DNA of 64,000 nt from Kitasatospora terrestris (GTDB lineage: Bacteria; Actinomycetota; Actinomycetes; Streptomycetales; Streptomycetaceae). Location of the stretch: NCBI RefSeq assembly GCF_039542905.1, contig NZ_BAABIS010000001.1:2418001-2482000 (forward strand), read 5' to 3'. The notes under the pieces are model-generated. The model was not told where the DNA came from. It was given only the letters and a program-made list of their open reading frames with translations, and made no database searches. A program made the position numbers and the translations under genes. Below, piece by piece: positions 9,303 to 17,825 of this stretch. Within the stretch, counting starts at the first letter, position 1. Every line of letters starts with the position of its first letter.

Positions 9303-9393
9303 GGGGCTCGGGGAACCGCGAGGCCGACCACGCGGACGGCCCTACGTGCGCTGTCGGCCGATCACGGGTTGGCCTCGCGGTTCCCCGAGCCCC
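9303..9393. repeat. Long inverted repeat between convergent genes
   Basis: Perfect 23-bp arms at 9303-9325 and 9371-9393, separated by 45 nt, fill the gap between the convergent desulfurase and kinase genes. The arm has the form ggggctcggggaaccgcgag, like a GC-rich intergenic repeat I recall being scattered through Streptomyces genomes. It could act as a two-way terminator or be a mobile repeat remnant. Confidence 0.7.
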
Positions 9394-9402
9394 CCGGTGA
9401 AC

Positions 9403-10380
9403 TCACCGTGCGAGCTTGGCCGTGACCTCGGCGGCTGCCGTGTCGCCGTAGGCGGCGGTGAAGCGCTCGATGAAGTGGCCGCGGCGGAGCTCGTACTCCT
9501 GGGTGCCGACGGTCTCGATCACCAGGGTGGCGAGCATGCAGCCGATCTGGGCGGCGCGCTCCAGGCCGAGCTCCCAGGAGAGGCCGGCGAGGAAGCCGGC
9601 GCGGAAGCCGTCGCCGACGCCGGTGGGGTCGGCCTTGCGCTCCTCCGCCGGGCAGCCGACGGTGATGTCGGGCTCGCCCTTGCGCTGGATGCGGACGCCC
9701 TTCGCGCCGAGCGTGGTGACCCGGGTGCCCACCCGGTCGAGGATCTCCTCCGCGCCCCAGCCGGTCTTGGTCTCGATCAGCGCGGCCTCGTACTCGTTGG
9801 TGAACAGGTACGCGGCGCCGTCCACGATCTCCCGGATGTCGTCGCCCTCCAGGCGGGCCAGCTGCTGGGAGGGGTCGGCGGCGAAGGCGAACCCGCGGGT
9901 GCGGCACTCCTGGGTGTGGCGGACCATCGCGGCCGGGTCGTCCGCCCCGATCAGCACCAGGTCCAGCCCGCCGACCCGGTCGGCGATCGGCTTGATCTCG
10001 ATCTGCCGGGCCTCGGCCATCGCCCCGGTGTAGAAGGACGCGATCTGGTTGTGGTCCTCGTCGGTGGTGCACATGAAGCGCGCGGTGTGGCGGGTCTCCG
10101 AGATGTGCACGGAGTCGCAGTCCACGCCGTGGCGCTCCAGCCAGCTGCGGTACTCCTCGAAGTCGGCACCGGCGGCGCCGACCAGGATCGGGCGCAGGCC
10201 GAGCACGCCCATGCCGAAGGCGATGTTCGGGGCGACGCCGCCGCGGCGGATGTCGAGGGCGTCCACCAGGAAGGAGAGCGAGACGGTGTGGAGCTGCTCG
10301 GCGACCAGCTGATCGGCGAACCGGCCGGGGAAGGTCATGAGGTGATCGGTGGCGATCGAGCCGGCGACGGCGATACGCAC
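9403..10380 (-). CDS. PfkB family carbohydrate kinase, adenosine kinase-like
   Basis: Sugar or nucleoside kinase of the ribokinase/PfkB fold, 325 aa. The N-terminus MRIAVAGSIATDHLMTFPG is typical of the family, a GG-containing substrate segment follows (RRGGVAPN), and the C-terminal anion-hole motif DPTGVGDG places the catalytic Asp at about 257. In Mycobacterium a homologue in the same neighbourhood (AdoK, Rv2202c) phosphorylates adenosine, so adenosine is a reasonable but unproven substrate. The gene stands alone on the minus strand, with a 228-bp upstream gap before the small gene at 10609. Confidence 0.88.
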   Translation of the reverse strand: MRIAVAGSIATDHLMTFPGRFADQLVAEQLHTVSLSFLVDALDIRRGGVAPNIAFGMGVLGLRPILVGAAGADFEEYRSWLERHGVDCDSVHISETRHTARFMCTTDEDHNQIASFYTGAMAEARQIEIKPIADRVGGLDLVLIGADDPAAMVRHTQECRTRGFAFAADPSQQLARLEGDDIREIVDGAAYLFTNEYEAALIETKTGWGAEEILDRVGTRVTTLGAKGVRIQRKGEPDITVGCPAEERKADPTGVGDGFRAGFLAGLSWELGLERAAQIGCMLATLVIETVGTQEYELRRGHFIERFTAAYGDTAAAEVTAKLAR

Positions 10381-10608
10381 GGGGGTCTCCTTGGGCGGCC
10401 CGGAGGGGCCGAGAGCTGCGGCAACAACTCACCCACGGTACAGGGCGGCGGCCGGGCGGCCGGTACGCCCCGAACAGGTACTACCCCCGAGTAGACCTGG
10501 TCTGTCGCGACGGGTCGGCCTAGGGTCGACAGCGGCGGGGCCTTTCCGCCCGCCCTCTTGAGGTCCGCGGCAGCGTCGCCGCGGCCCGGCGATCGGAGCG
10601 TTGAACCG

Positions 10609-10827
10609 ATGAAGCCCAGTCACTCCGCCGGTTGGATCCCGAGCACCCCGCGCGGCGACGCCGACCCGGACTCCCTCGAACTGCTGCTCTCCTCCTCGCG
10701 CCGGCTGGTCCGGTTCTGGCCGCCGGCGGAGACCCGGCCGGAGCCGTACCCGCCGCTGTCGACGGGGGTACGGGTGCCGGCCGAGGCCCGCCGAGTGGTC
10801 GCGGGGATGGCCGAGTACGGCGGCTGA
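10609..10827 (+). CDS. Small hypothetical protein
   Basis: A 72-aa protein I do not recognise. It starts at an ATG with GGAG about 11 nt upstream. The product is hydrophilic, rich in Pro, Ser and Arg, with the segment DSLELLLSSSRRLVRFWPP near residue 25 and a helical C-terminus. No signal peptide, membrane segment or cysteine is visible. Third-position GC is high, consistent with real coding. It precedes the lipoprotein gene by about 100 bp on the same strand. The upstream 228 bp (10381-10608) hold no other visible gene and probably contain promoters for this gene and the divergent kinase. Confidence 0.55.
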   Translation: MKPSHSAGWIPSTPRGDADPDSLELLLSSSRRLVRFWPPAETRPEPYPPLSTGVRVPAEARRVVAGMAEYGG

Positions 10828-10930
10828 CCCCGGGCGCGGCACCCGGACGGAACCGAGTTCCTCCCGAGCACGTCAAACCCGGGCAGTGCCGCCGCAGCGC
10901 GCTGCACGACCCTCGGGAGGAACGCAGACC

Positions 10931-11512
10931 ATGGACGAGCACAGGACCACCTCGAACCGCCGCCGGGCCGCCGTCATGGCGGGTGCACTGCTGGCCGCCG
11001 GCGTGTTGACCGCGTGCGGGAGCGGGTCGGGCGGTTCGGCGTCGAGCGCGGGAGCGAGTGTGAGCGGATCTCCGAGCAGCAGTGCCCCGTCCTCGCCGGC
11101 GCCGGGCAGCCCGTCCGCGAGCGCGTCGCCCGCGCCGTCGGCGAGCGCCTCGCAGCCGACCCCGCAGCCCACCACGCCGGGCATCGCGGTCGGCGAGCCG
11201 GACCCGACCGCGGTGAAGATCCCCGCCACCGGGTACCGGCTGGACAGCCCGACGTCGATCACGGTCTTCTTCGAGGCCGGCATCTGCGACAAGTACGGGC
11301 TGAAGGTGGAGGAGGACACTCCCCCGATCCTGAAGGTCCGGGTGGTGATCACCCAGACGGCGCCGCGCGGCCAGGCCTGCCCGCAGGTGGTCAAGGCGCA
11401 GCAGGTGACCGCGACGCTGACCAAGCCGGTGAAGAGCGGCGCGGTGGTCGATCTGGCCTCCGGCCAGCAGCTGTCGCCGAACTCCTCGGTCCCGGCGGGC
11501 GGGCCGCGCTAG
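10931..11512 (+). CDS. Putative secreted lipoprotein
   Basis: A 193-aa exported protein. The N-terminus has the basic stretch NRRR, a hydrophobic core and the lipobox LTAC (Cys 29), followed by a Ser/Ala/Pro-rich linker of about 60 residues and a compact C-terminal domain (about 100-193) with two Cys residues (ICDKYGL and QACPQV) that may form a disulfide outside the cell. I recognise no enzyme family. GGGAGG lies about 11 nt before the ATG. A strong bidirectional hairpin separates it from the convergent erpA. Confidence 0.85.
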   Translation: MDEHRTTSNRRRAAVMAGALLAAGVLTACGSGSGGSASSAGASVSGSPSSSAPSSPAPGSPSASASPAPSASASQPTPQPTTPGIAVGEPDPTAVKIPATGYRLDSPTSITVFFEAGICDKYGLKVEEDTPPILKVRVVITQTAPRGQACPQVVKAQQVTATLTKPVKSGAVVDLASGQQLSPNSSVPAGGPR

Positions 11513-11529
11513 CCGCGGCCCCGGACGTG

Positions 11530-11574
11530 CCACGAGGGCGGCCCCGGTCGGTGGGACCGGGGCCGCCCTCGTGG
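11530..11574. terminator. Bidirectional terminator between the lipoprotein gene and erpA
   Basis: Perfect inverted repeat with 20-bp arms (11530-11549 and 11555-11574) and a 5-nt loop, between two convergent stop codons. It is well placed to stop transcription from both sides. Confidence 0.85.
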
Positions 11575-11584
11575 TCGTTCGGGC

Positions 11585-11938
11585 TTAGCTGAACGAGTCG
11601 CCGCAGGCGCAGGAGCCGGTGGCGTTCGGGTTGTCGATCGTGAAGCCCTGCTTCTCGATGGTGTCGACGAAGTCGACCGTGGCGCCGCCCAGGTAGGGGG
11701 CGCTCATCCGGTCGGTGACGACCTTGACGCCGCCGAAGTCCTTGACGACGTCGCCGTCAAGCGAGCGCTCGTCGAAGAACAGCTGGTAGCGCAGGCCGGA
11801 GCAGCCGCCGGGCTGCACGGCGACGCGCAGCGCGAGGTCGTCGCGGCCCTCCTGGTCCAGCAGGGCCTTGACCTTGCCCGCGGCGGCATCGGTGAGGAGG
11901 ATGCCACTCTCGACGGTGGTCTCGTCCTGGACGGTCAT
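11585..11938 (-). CDS. erpA: Iron-sulfur cluster insertion protein, A-type carrier (ErpA/HesB family)
   Basis: A-type Fe-S carrier of 117 aa that delivers clusters to apo-proteins. The three conserved Cys ligands are present: GGCSG (about C46) and the C-terminal CAC (C110 and C112, in GSCACGDSF). The ATG at 11938 has GGGAG about 9 nt upstream; an in-frame ATG at 11980 is less likely. Neighbours that need clusters include nadA, lipA and qcrA, and a desulfurase fusion lies nearby, so a role in Fe-S delivery fits the context. Confidence 0.93.
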   Translation of the reverse strand: MTVQDETTVESGILLTDAAAGKVKALLDQEGRDDLALRVAVQPGGCSGLRYQLFFDERSLDGDVVKDFGGVKVVTDRMSAPYLGGATVDFVDTIEKQGFTIDNPNATGSCACGDSFS

Positions 11939-12148
11939 GCTTACTCCCGGTCTGTGACGACGTATGTGCCGCCAGTGCAAACCAGCGGCCTCCCGGATTC
12001 ATTTCCGGTCGGTGGTGCGTTCGGGGGACGTTTTCGTCGCCCACTCCCCCACGCACTCCATGCTCGCACACCGCCGGAGGGTGGTCACGGTCCCGTCCGG
12101 GCAAACCGCCCCCGCCGGGGCCGCCCGCGGACCAGGATGGACCCCGTG

Positions 12149-13027
12149 ATGGTTCGCCCGCTCCGAGACACCGCGGCTGACGCCGAAGCCGTCCTGGCGG
12201 TCGCCCGGGCCGCGTTCGCCGACCTCGACGGGCGGTCGCCCGACGAGCCCGTGACCGCCGCCGGCGCGCGGCGCGAGGTGCGCAACGCCGCCCGGGCCCG
12301 GCACCTCGCCCGCACCGACCCGGACGGCTGCTGGCTGGCCGAGCACGAGGGCGAGCCGGTGGGCGCGGCGCTCTCGCTGCGGCGGGAGGGCCTGTGGGTG
12401 CTCACCCTGTTCGTGGTCCGGCCGGAGGCCCAGGGCAACGGGGTCGGGCGGCTGCTGCTGGAGCGGGCCGCCGCGTACGGGCGGGGGTGCCTGCGCGGGA
12501 TGCTGTGCGCCTCGCCGTCACCGGCGGCGGCCCGGCGGTACCGGAAGGCCGGGTTCACCCTGCACCCGGCGATGCGGCTGACCGGGGCCGTCGACCGGTC
12601 CGGGCTGGTGGACCCGGGCGACATTCCGGTGCACCCGGGCAACGCGACCCAGCTGCACCTGCTCGACTCGGTGGACCGCCGGCTGCGCGGCTCGGCGCAC
12701 GGCGTCGACCACGGGTTCATGCTCGCCCACTTCGAGGAGCTGCTGGTGGTCGACGCCCTGGCCGGCAGCGGCTACTGCTACCGGGACGGCGGCGAGGTGG
12801 TGCTCCTCGCCGCCACCTCCAAGCGGATCGCCGCCCGCCTGCTGCGCGAGGCGCTGGCCCGCGTCCCGGAGGGCACCGAGGCCTGCGTCCAGTTCCTCAC
12901 CGCCGAGCAGGAGTGGGCGGTGGACGTCGGCCTGGAGCTCGGCCTGGGCCTGCAGACCCGCGGCTACCTGGCGGTGCGGGGCATGAAGCCGCCGAGCCCG
13001 TACGTGCCGAACGGCGGCTTCCTGTGA
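12149..13027 (+). CDS. GNAT family N-acetyltransferase
   Basis: A 292-aa protein with a GNAT fold in its N-terminal half: the acetyl-CoA pyrophosphate-binding motif shows as RPEAQGNGVGRLLLERA, followed by RRYRKAGFTLHPA. The C-terminal half (about 165-292) is probably a second degenerate GNAT unit, since it has the right length but no clear Q/RxxGxG motif. The substrate is unknown. I chose the ATG at 12149 because AGGATGG lies about 8 nt upstream; an ATG at 12137 and a GTG at 12146 are in frame. The 210 bp before it contain the divergent erpA promoter and no visible gene. Confidence 0.85.
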   Translation: MVRPLRDTAADAEAVLAVARAAFADLDGRSPDEPVTAAGARREVRNAARARHLARTDPDGCWLAEHEGEPVGAALSLRREGLWVLTLFVVRPEAQGNGVGRLLLERAAAYGRGCLRGMLCASPSPAAARRYRKAGFTLHPAMRLTGAVDRSGLVDPGDIPVHPGNATQLHLLDSVDRRLRGSAHGVDHGFMLAHFEELLVVDALAGSGYCYRDGGEVVLLAATSKRIAARLLREALARVPEGTEACVQFLTAEQEWAVDVGLELGLGLQTRGYLAVRGMKPPSPYVPNGGFL

Positions 13028-13037
13028 GTCCCGCGGC

Positions 13038-14420
13038 TCACTTCATGGTGTCGAGGATCTCGTTCACCATCTCCATCGTGGTGCCCGGGTGCAGGAAGGC
13101 GAAGCGGGCGACCGTCTCGCCGTCCCAGCCGGTGGGGGTGACGAAGCCGATCTGGTCGGCGAGCAACTGCTGGGACCAGCGGTAGTAGTCCTCGTTGGTC
13201 CAGCCCTTGCGGCGGAAGCAGACCGCGGAGAGCTGCGGGTCGTGGAGCAGCTCCAGGTGGTCGCTGTCGCGGATCACCCCGGCGGTGTCCCGGGCCAGCG
13301 CGAGGCCGGTCTCGATGGCGTCGGTGTAGGCGTCGGTGCCGTGCACCGCGAGCGAGAACCAGAGCGGCAGGCCGCGGGCGCGCCGGGTCAGGTGGTAGGC
13401 GTAGTCGGTGGGGTTCCACTCGTCGCCCTCGGTGTGCAGGACGTCCAGGTAGGAGGCGTCCTGGGTGTGCACGGCGCGGGCGAGCTGCGGGTTGCGGTAG
13501 ATCAGCGCGGCGCAGTCGAACGGGGCGAACAGCCACTTGTGCGGGTCCACCACGAACGAGTCGGCGTGCTCGATGCCGTTGTAGCGCTCGCGCACCGAGG
13601 GGGCGAACAGGCCGGCGCCGCCGTAGGCACCGTCCACGTGGAACCACAGGCCGCGCTCCCGGGTGACCTCGGAGAGGCCCTGCAGGTCGTCGACGATGCC
13701 CTCGTTGGTGGTGCCGGCGGTGCCGACCACCGCGATCACGGGCGAGCCAGAAGGATCGGTCGCAGTCGGGTCGGCGGCCAGCGCGGCGCGCAGCGCCTCG
13801 CCGGTGAAGCGGCGGTCCACGGTCGGCACCACGAAGGCCTCGACGCCGATGATGTTGAAGGTGTTCTTCACCGAGGAGTGCACCTGGTCGGCGACGGCGA
13901 TCCGCAGCCGGGCCTCGGGGCCGACGCCCAGGCGGCGGCGGGCGGTGTCGCGGGCGACGACCAGCGCCGAGAGGTTGCCGGCCGAGCCGCCGGAGACGAA
14001 GGTGCCGCCGGCGCTCTCCGGCAGGCCGGCCCGGTCCGCTATCAACCGCAGCACCTGGTTCTCGGCGGCGATGGCGCCGGCCGCCTCCAGCCAGGAGATG
14101 CCCTGCAGCGAGGCGCAGGAGACGACCATGTCGAAGAGCAGGGCGGCCTTGGTCGGCGCGCACGGGATGAAGGAGAGGTAGCGCGGGCTGTCGGCGGAGA
14201 TCACGGCGCGGGAGAGCTCGTGGTCGTAGAGCTTGAGCACGTCCGCGGGGTTGTTGCCGTGCGCGTTCAGCAGGCCGTCCAGGTGGCGGCGCAGGTGTTC
14301 GCCGTCGCCGGGGTGGTCGAGCGGGACGGGGTTGTACTGCAGCCGCTCGCGCATGTAGTCGAAGACGAGGTCGACCAGCTGGTTGTCGGGCCGGTGCATG
14401 CGGTCGGGGGCTGCGAACAC
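13038..14420 (-). CDS. PLP-dependent group II decarboxylase
   Basis: Amino-acid decarboxylase family (aromatic-L-amino-acid, glutamate or diaminobutyrate decarboxylase fold), 460 aa. The active-site Lys is in DPHKWLF (about K295), with the cofactor-binding HVDGAYG (H261, D263) and FVSGGSAGNLSAL upstream. It starts at GTG with a GAGAGG site about 8 nt before. Substrate specificity cannot be read from these motifs. An Lrp/AsnC regulator lies 178 bp upstream on the same strand, so expression may respond to an amino acid. The stop is 10 bp from the convergent GNAT gene. Confidence 0.88.
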   Translation of the reverse strand: MFAAPDRMHRPDNQLVDLVFDYMRERLQYNPVPLDHPGDGEHLRRHLDGLLNAHGNNPADVLKLYDHELSRAVISADSPRYLSFIPCAPTKAALLFDMVVSCASLQGISWLEAAGAIAAENQVLRLIADRAGLPESAGGTFVSGGSAGNLSALVVARDTARRRLGVGPEARLRIAVADQVHSSVKNTFNIIGVEAFVVPTVDRRFTGEALRAALAADPTATDPSGSPVIAVVGTAGTTNEGIVDDLQGLSEVTRERGLWFHVDGAYGGAGLFAPSVRERYNGIEHADSFVVDPHKWLFAPFDCAALIYRNPQLARAVHTQDASYLDVLHTEGDEWNPTDYAYHLTRRARGLPLWFSLAVHGTDAYTDAIETGLALARDTAGVIRDSDHLELLHDPQLSAVCFRRKGWTNEDYYRWSQQLLADQIGFVTPTGWDGETVARFAFLHPGTTMEMVNEILDTMK

Positions 14421-14598
14421 GGGTGTGCCTCTCGCTGCTGAGGGTGTCGGGGCGCCCGGTACTGAGGGGGTGTCCGGACATGATCAGCGTAGGCAGCGGG
14501 GGGGCACGGGCGCGCGTCGGAACGGGGCCGCGCGGGGCAGCTTTCCGGCGTTTTCGGGAGCCGTGCGCAGGAATCCTGCGCGCCGGAAACGGAGGGCG

Positions 14599-15063
14599 TC
14601 AGCCGATCAACCGGGAGAGGACCACCGAGCTGCGGCTGCGTTGCACGCCCGGCTCCTTGCGGATCCGCTCGATCACGGCCTCCAGGTGCCGGGTGTCGGC
14701 GGCGCGCAGGTGGACCAGCGCGTCCGGGTCGCCGGTGACCGTCCAGGCGGCGACCACCTCGGGGAACTGCCGCAGGCTGGCCAGCAGCTCCTCGGGCGAG
14801 GTCCGGGCGCGGCAGTAGACCTCGACGAAGGCCTCGGTGCGCCAGCCGAGCAGCGTCGGGTCGAGGACCACGGTGAAGCCGCGGACCACGCCGCGGGCCC
14901 GCAGGCGGTCGATCCGGCGGCGGACGGCGGTGGCCGAGAGGTTGGCGAGCAGGCCGATCTCGGCGTAGGAGGCGCGGCCGTCGCGGCTGAGGTGCTCCAG
15001 CAGCAGGCGGTCGGTGTCGTCCAGCGGCGCCCCGGCCAGGTCGGGCGGTACATGAGTGCTCAT
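14599..15063 (-). CDS. Lrp/AsnC family transcriptional regulator
   Basis: A 154-aa feast/famine regulator. The N-terminal helix-turn-helix reads DDTDRLLLEHLSRDGRASYA, then IGLLANLSATAVRRRIDRL; the C-terminal RAM ligand-binding domain covers about residues 75-150 (VVAAWTVTGDPDALVHLRA). The ATG at 15063 has GGAG about 9 nt upstream. It precedes the decarboxylase on the same strand, and amino-acid decarboxylases are frequent targets of such regulators, so control of the neighbour is likely. The 178 bp between them contain no gene. Confidence 0.92.
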   Translation of the reverse strand: MSTHVPPDLAGAPLDDTDRLLLEHLSRDGRASYAEIGLLANLSATAVRRRIDRLRARGVVRGFTVVLDPTLLGWRTEAFVEVYCRARTSPEELLASLRQFPEVVAAWTVTGDPDALVHLRAADTRHLEAVIERIRKEPGVQRSRSSVVLSRLIG

Positions 15064-15147
15064 GGCCAGGGCTCCACGGTGGTGCGTACGAGGGTGTGCG
15101 AGCCGGGAGAAACGACTCTGCGGGGCCATTCTCGCCGAAGTCGGCCC

Positions 15148-16074
15148 TCAATCCACCAGAAGGACGATCTTGCCGCGGGTGCGGCCCTCGGCGTTGAGCG
15201 CCTGGGCGGAGGCGGCCTGGGAGAGCGGGAAGGTGGAGACGACGGGGACGGTGAGCCTGCCGTCGTCGGCGAGGCGGGCGAGTTCGGTGAGGTCGGCGTG
15301 GTCGGGGCGGGCCCAGACGTAGTGGCCGCCGAGTGCGGCGACCCGGTAGTCGGCGACCGAGGCGATCCGGCCGGGGTCGGCGACCAGTTCGGCGGAGGTC
15401 TCCACGGCGTCGCCGCCGACCAGGTCGAGGGCGGCGTCCACCCCGCCGGGGGCCAGCTCGCGGACCCGGTCGGCGAGGCCGGGGCCGTGCGCGACGGGTT
15501 CGGCGCCGAGGCCGCGCAGGAAGTGGTGGTTGCGCTCGCTGGCGGTGCCGATCACCCGGCAGCCGCGCGCCTTGGCGATCTGGACGGCCAGGCAGCCGAC
15601 CCCGCCGGCGGCGGCGTGCACCAGGACGGTCTCCCCCTCCCGCACGGCGAGCGCCCCGACCAGCGCCTGGTGGGCGGTGAGCCCGGCCAGCGGCAGGCCG
15701 CCGGCCTGCGCCCAGCCGAGCGCGGCGGGCTTGCGGGCCAGGGTGCGCACCGGGGCGGCGACCAGTTCGGCGTACGTGCCGTGCTCGACCCAGTCCTTGC
15801 GGACGTAGCCGATCACCTCGTCGCCCGGCCGGTACTCGGTGACGCCGCCGCCGACCGCCTGCACGACACCGGCGCAGTCGAAGCCCATGACGAGCGGGAA
15901 GTGGGCGTCCAGCATGCCGTCCAGGTGCCCGTCCCGGATCTTCCAGTCGACCGGGTTGACGCCGGCCGCCCGCACCCGGACCAGGACGGAGTCGGGCCCG
16001 ATCTTCGGGTCGGGGAGCTCGGTGTACTCGACCACCTCGGGGCCGCCGTAGCGGTGGATCGCGATTGCCTTCAT
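15148..16074 (-). CDS. NADP-dependent zinc-free MDR oxidoreductase (quinone oxidoreductase-like)
   Basis: Medium-chain reductase of 308 aa. The GroES-like N-terminal half runs MKAIAIHRYGGPEVVEYTEL to about residue 115, with no zinc-ligand cysteines in the catalytic positions. The Rossmann nucleotide motif is AAAGGVG at about 154-160, and the chain ends KIVLLVD as in zeta-crystallin-like quinone reductases. The substrate is unknown. The ATG at 16074 fits the family N-terminus; the ribosome site is weak. It is divergent from nadA across a 182-bp promoter region. Confidence 0.9.
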   Translation of the reverse strand: MKAIAIHRYGGPEVVEYTELPDPKIGPDSVLVRVRAAGVNPVDWKIRDGHLDGMLDAHFPLVMGFDCAGVVQAVGGGVTEYRPGDEVIGYVRKDWVEHGTYAELVAAPVRTLARKPAALGWAQAGGLPLAGLTAHQALVGALAVREGETVLVHAAAGGVGCLAVQIAKARGCRVIGTASERNHHFLRGLGAEPVAHGPGLADRVRELAPGGVDAALDLVGGDAVETSAELVADPGRIASVADYRVAALGGHYVWARPDHADLTELARLADDGRLTVPVVSTFPLSQAASAQALNAEGRTRGKIVLLVD

Positions 16075-16172
16075 GCCGTCCAGCCAAGCCGGAAGACCTG
16101 GAATTCTCGCGCGGGAAACATCCAACCCGGTGAGCGGTGCTCGTCACATCGACAGGACGGCCATCGTCACTG

Positions 16173-16203
16173 TGACGCTAACCGGTTATCATAGATAGCG
16201 TCA
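16173..16203. promoter_or_regulatory. Candidate operator and promoter upstream of nadA
   Basis: An inverted repeat TGACGCTA-N15-TAGCGTCA lies 53 bp before the nadA start, in the gap shared with the MDR gene. TATCAT at 16187-16192 inside it could be a -10 hexamer, so a bound repressor would block nadA. The pentamer GATAG also repeats here (16194-16198 and 16204-16208). I could not match it to a known NAD regulator site. Confidence 0.4.
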
Positions 16204-16256
16204 GATAGACGAGAAGGCTGGTAGACAGTGCCGGCCGCACAGGAGGGCACCCGCCC

Positions 16257-17441
16257 GTGACCACCACCGTAGAGACCCCCCACGGCGTCGACCCCACCCC
16301 GACGCCGCTCGCGCTGCTGCTCCTCGGCCGCGAGGCCGACCCGAACAGCGAGCGCGGCGTCGAGTGCCCCGGCGACCTGCCCGCAGCCTCCGACCCGGAC
16401 CTGGTCGAGCGCGCCCGCGCCGCCAAGGCCGCGCTCGGCGACCGGGTCTTCATCCTGGGCCACCACTACCAGCGCGACGAGGTCATCGAGTTCGCCGACG
16501 TCACCGGCGACTCGTTCAAGCTGGCCCGCGACGCCGCCGCCCGGCCCGAGGCCGAGTACATCGTCTTCTGCGGTGTGCACTTCATGGCGGAGTCCGCCGA
16601 CATCCTCACCACGGACGCCCAGCAGGTCGTGCTGCCCGACCTGGCGGCCGGCTGCTCGATGGCCGACATGGCCACCGCCGAGCAGGTCGCCGAGTGCTGG
16701 GACGTGCTCACCGAGGCCGGGATAGCCGACGTGACCGTGCCGGTGTCGTACATGAACTCCTCCGCCGACATCAAGGCCTTCACCGGCAAGCACGGCGGCA
16801 CCATCTGCACCTCCTCCAACGCGAAGCGCGCGCTGGAGTGGGCCTTCGAGCAGGGTCAGAAGGTGCTCTTCCTGCCCGACCAGCACCTCGGCCGCAACAC
16901 CGCCGTGCTGGACCTCGGCCTGTCGCTGGACGACTGCGTCCTCTACAACCCGCACAAGCCGAACGGCGGCCTGACCGCCGAGCAGCTGCGGGACGCGAAG
17001 ATGATCCTCTGGCGCGGCCACTGCTCGGTGCACGGCCGGTTCTCGCTGGACTCGGTGAACGAGGTCCGCGAGCGGATCCCCGGCGTGACCGTGCTGGTGC
17101 ACCCCGAGTGCAAGCACGAGGTGGTCACCGCCGCCGACATGGTGGGCTCGACCGAGTACATCATCAAGGCGCTGGACGCCGCCGAGCCCGGCTCCAAGTG
17201 GGCCATCGGCACCGAGCTGAACCTGGTCCGCCGGCTGGCCAAGGCGCACCCGGACAAGGAGATCGTCTTCCTGGACCGCACGGTCTGCTTCTGCTCGACC
17301 ATGAACCGGATCGACCTGCCGCACCTGGTCTGGGCGCTGGAGTCGCTGGTCGAGGGCCGGGTGCCGAACGTGATCACCGTCGACCCGGAGACCGAGAAGT
17401 ACGCCAAGGCCGCGCTGGACCGGATGCTGGCCCTGCCGTAG
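16257..17441 (+). CDS. nadA: Quinolinate synthase NadA
   Basis: Fe-S enzyme that condenses iminoaspartate and dihydroxyacetone phosphate into quinolinate for de novo NAD synthesis. At 394 aa it is of the longer NadA type. Cysteines in the conserved cluster-ligand contexts are visible: FCGVHFMAE (about C105), ICTSSNA (C184) and VCFCSTM (C344/C346). GHHYQRDEV near residue 69 is a substrate-binding segment. It starts at GTG with AGGAGG 10 nt upstream. nadB and nadC are not adjacent in the window. A perfect palindromic hairpin follows the stop. Confidence 0.96.
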   Translation: MTTTVETPHGVDPTPTPLALLLLGREADPNSERGVECPGDLPAASDPDLVERARAAKAALGDRVFILGHHYQRDEVIEFADVTGDSFKLARDAAARPEAEYIVFCGVHFMAESADILTTDAQQVVLPDLAAGCSMADMATAEQVAECWDVLTEAGIADVTVPVSYMNSSADIKAFTGKHGGTICTSSNAKRALEWAFEQGQKVLFLPDQHLGRNTAVLDLGLSLDDCVLYNPHKPNGGLTAEQLRDAKMILWRGHCSVHGRFSLDSVNEVRERIPGVTVLVHPECKHEVVTAADMVGSTEYIIKALDAAEPGSKWAIGTELNLVRRLAKAHPDKEIVFLDRTVCFCSTMNRIDLPHLVWALESLVEGRVPNVITVDPETEKYAKAALDRMLALP

Positions 17442-17455
17442 CCCCCGGGAACACC

Positions 17456-17489
17456 GGAAGGGCGGGCCCCCGCGGGGGCCCGCCCTTCC
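17456..17489. terminator. Bidirectional terminator between nadA and pspAA
   Basis: Perfect 34-nt palindrome (17-nt half) of the form ggaagggcgggccccc and its complement, between the convergent nadA and pspAA stops. Because it has no spacer, the RNA hairpin would have a short forced loop. Confidence 0.8.
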
Positions 17490-17508
17490 TGCTGCTACGA
17501 GAAACCGG

Positions 17509-17802
17509 TCACCCGGGGAGACCCGGGATCAGGCCGTCGCCCTCGTCCCTGAGCATCGCCTTGACCTCGTCGACGGTCGCCTCCGCGTCCGGGAGGATCA
17601 GGTCGGACGGCTCCAGCGAATCGTCCGGCAGCGGGCTGCCGAACTCGCGGACGGCCTCCAGCAGGCTCGCGAGCGCGGCCCGGAAGGCCTGCTCGTCGCC
17701 CGACTCCACGGCGGTGAGCAGCTCGTCGTCGAGCTGGTTCAGCCGGTTGAGGTGGCCCTCGGCGACCTCGAACTGACCCTCACCCATGACCCTCATGATC
17801 AT
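17509..17802 (-). CDS. pspAA: PspA-associated protein PspAA
   Basis: A 97-aa acidic protein directly after pspA. Its sequence, beginning MIMRVMGEGQFEV and ending with a conserved DEGDGLIPG-type tail, matches the small PspAA family known as a partner of actinobacterial PspA. The middle segment LNQLDDELLTAVESGDEQAF is helical and acidic. A GGGAG site lies about 10 nt before the ATG at 17802; a second ATG at 17796 is in frame. It is 23 bp from the pspA stop, so the two form an operon. Its biochemical role is unknown; a part in membrane-stress response is inferred from its partner. Confidence 0.88.
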   Translation of the reverse strand: MIMRVMGEGQFEVAEGHLNRLNQLDDELLTAVESGDEQAFRAALASLLEAVREFGSPLPDDSLEPSDLILPDAEATVDEVKAMLRDEGDGLIPGLPG

Positions 17803-17825
17803 GCCGGTGCGTCTCCCTGTTCGGG

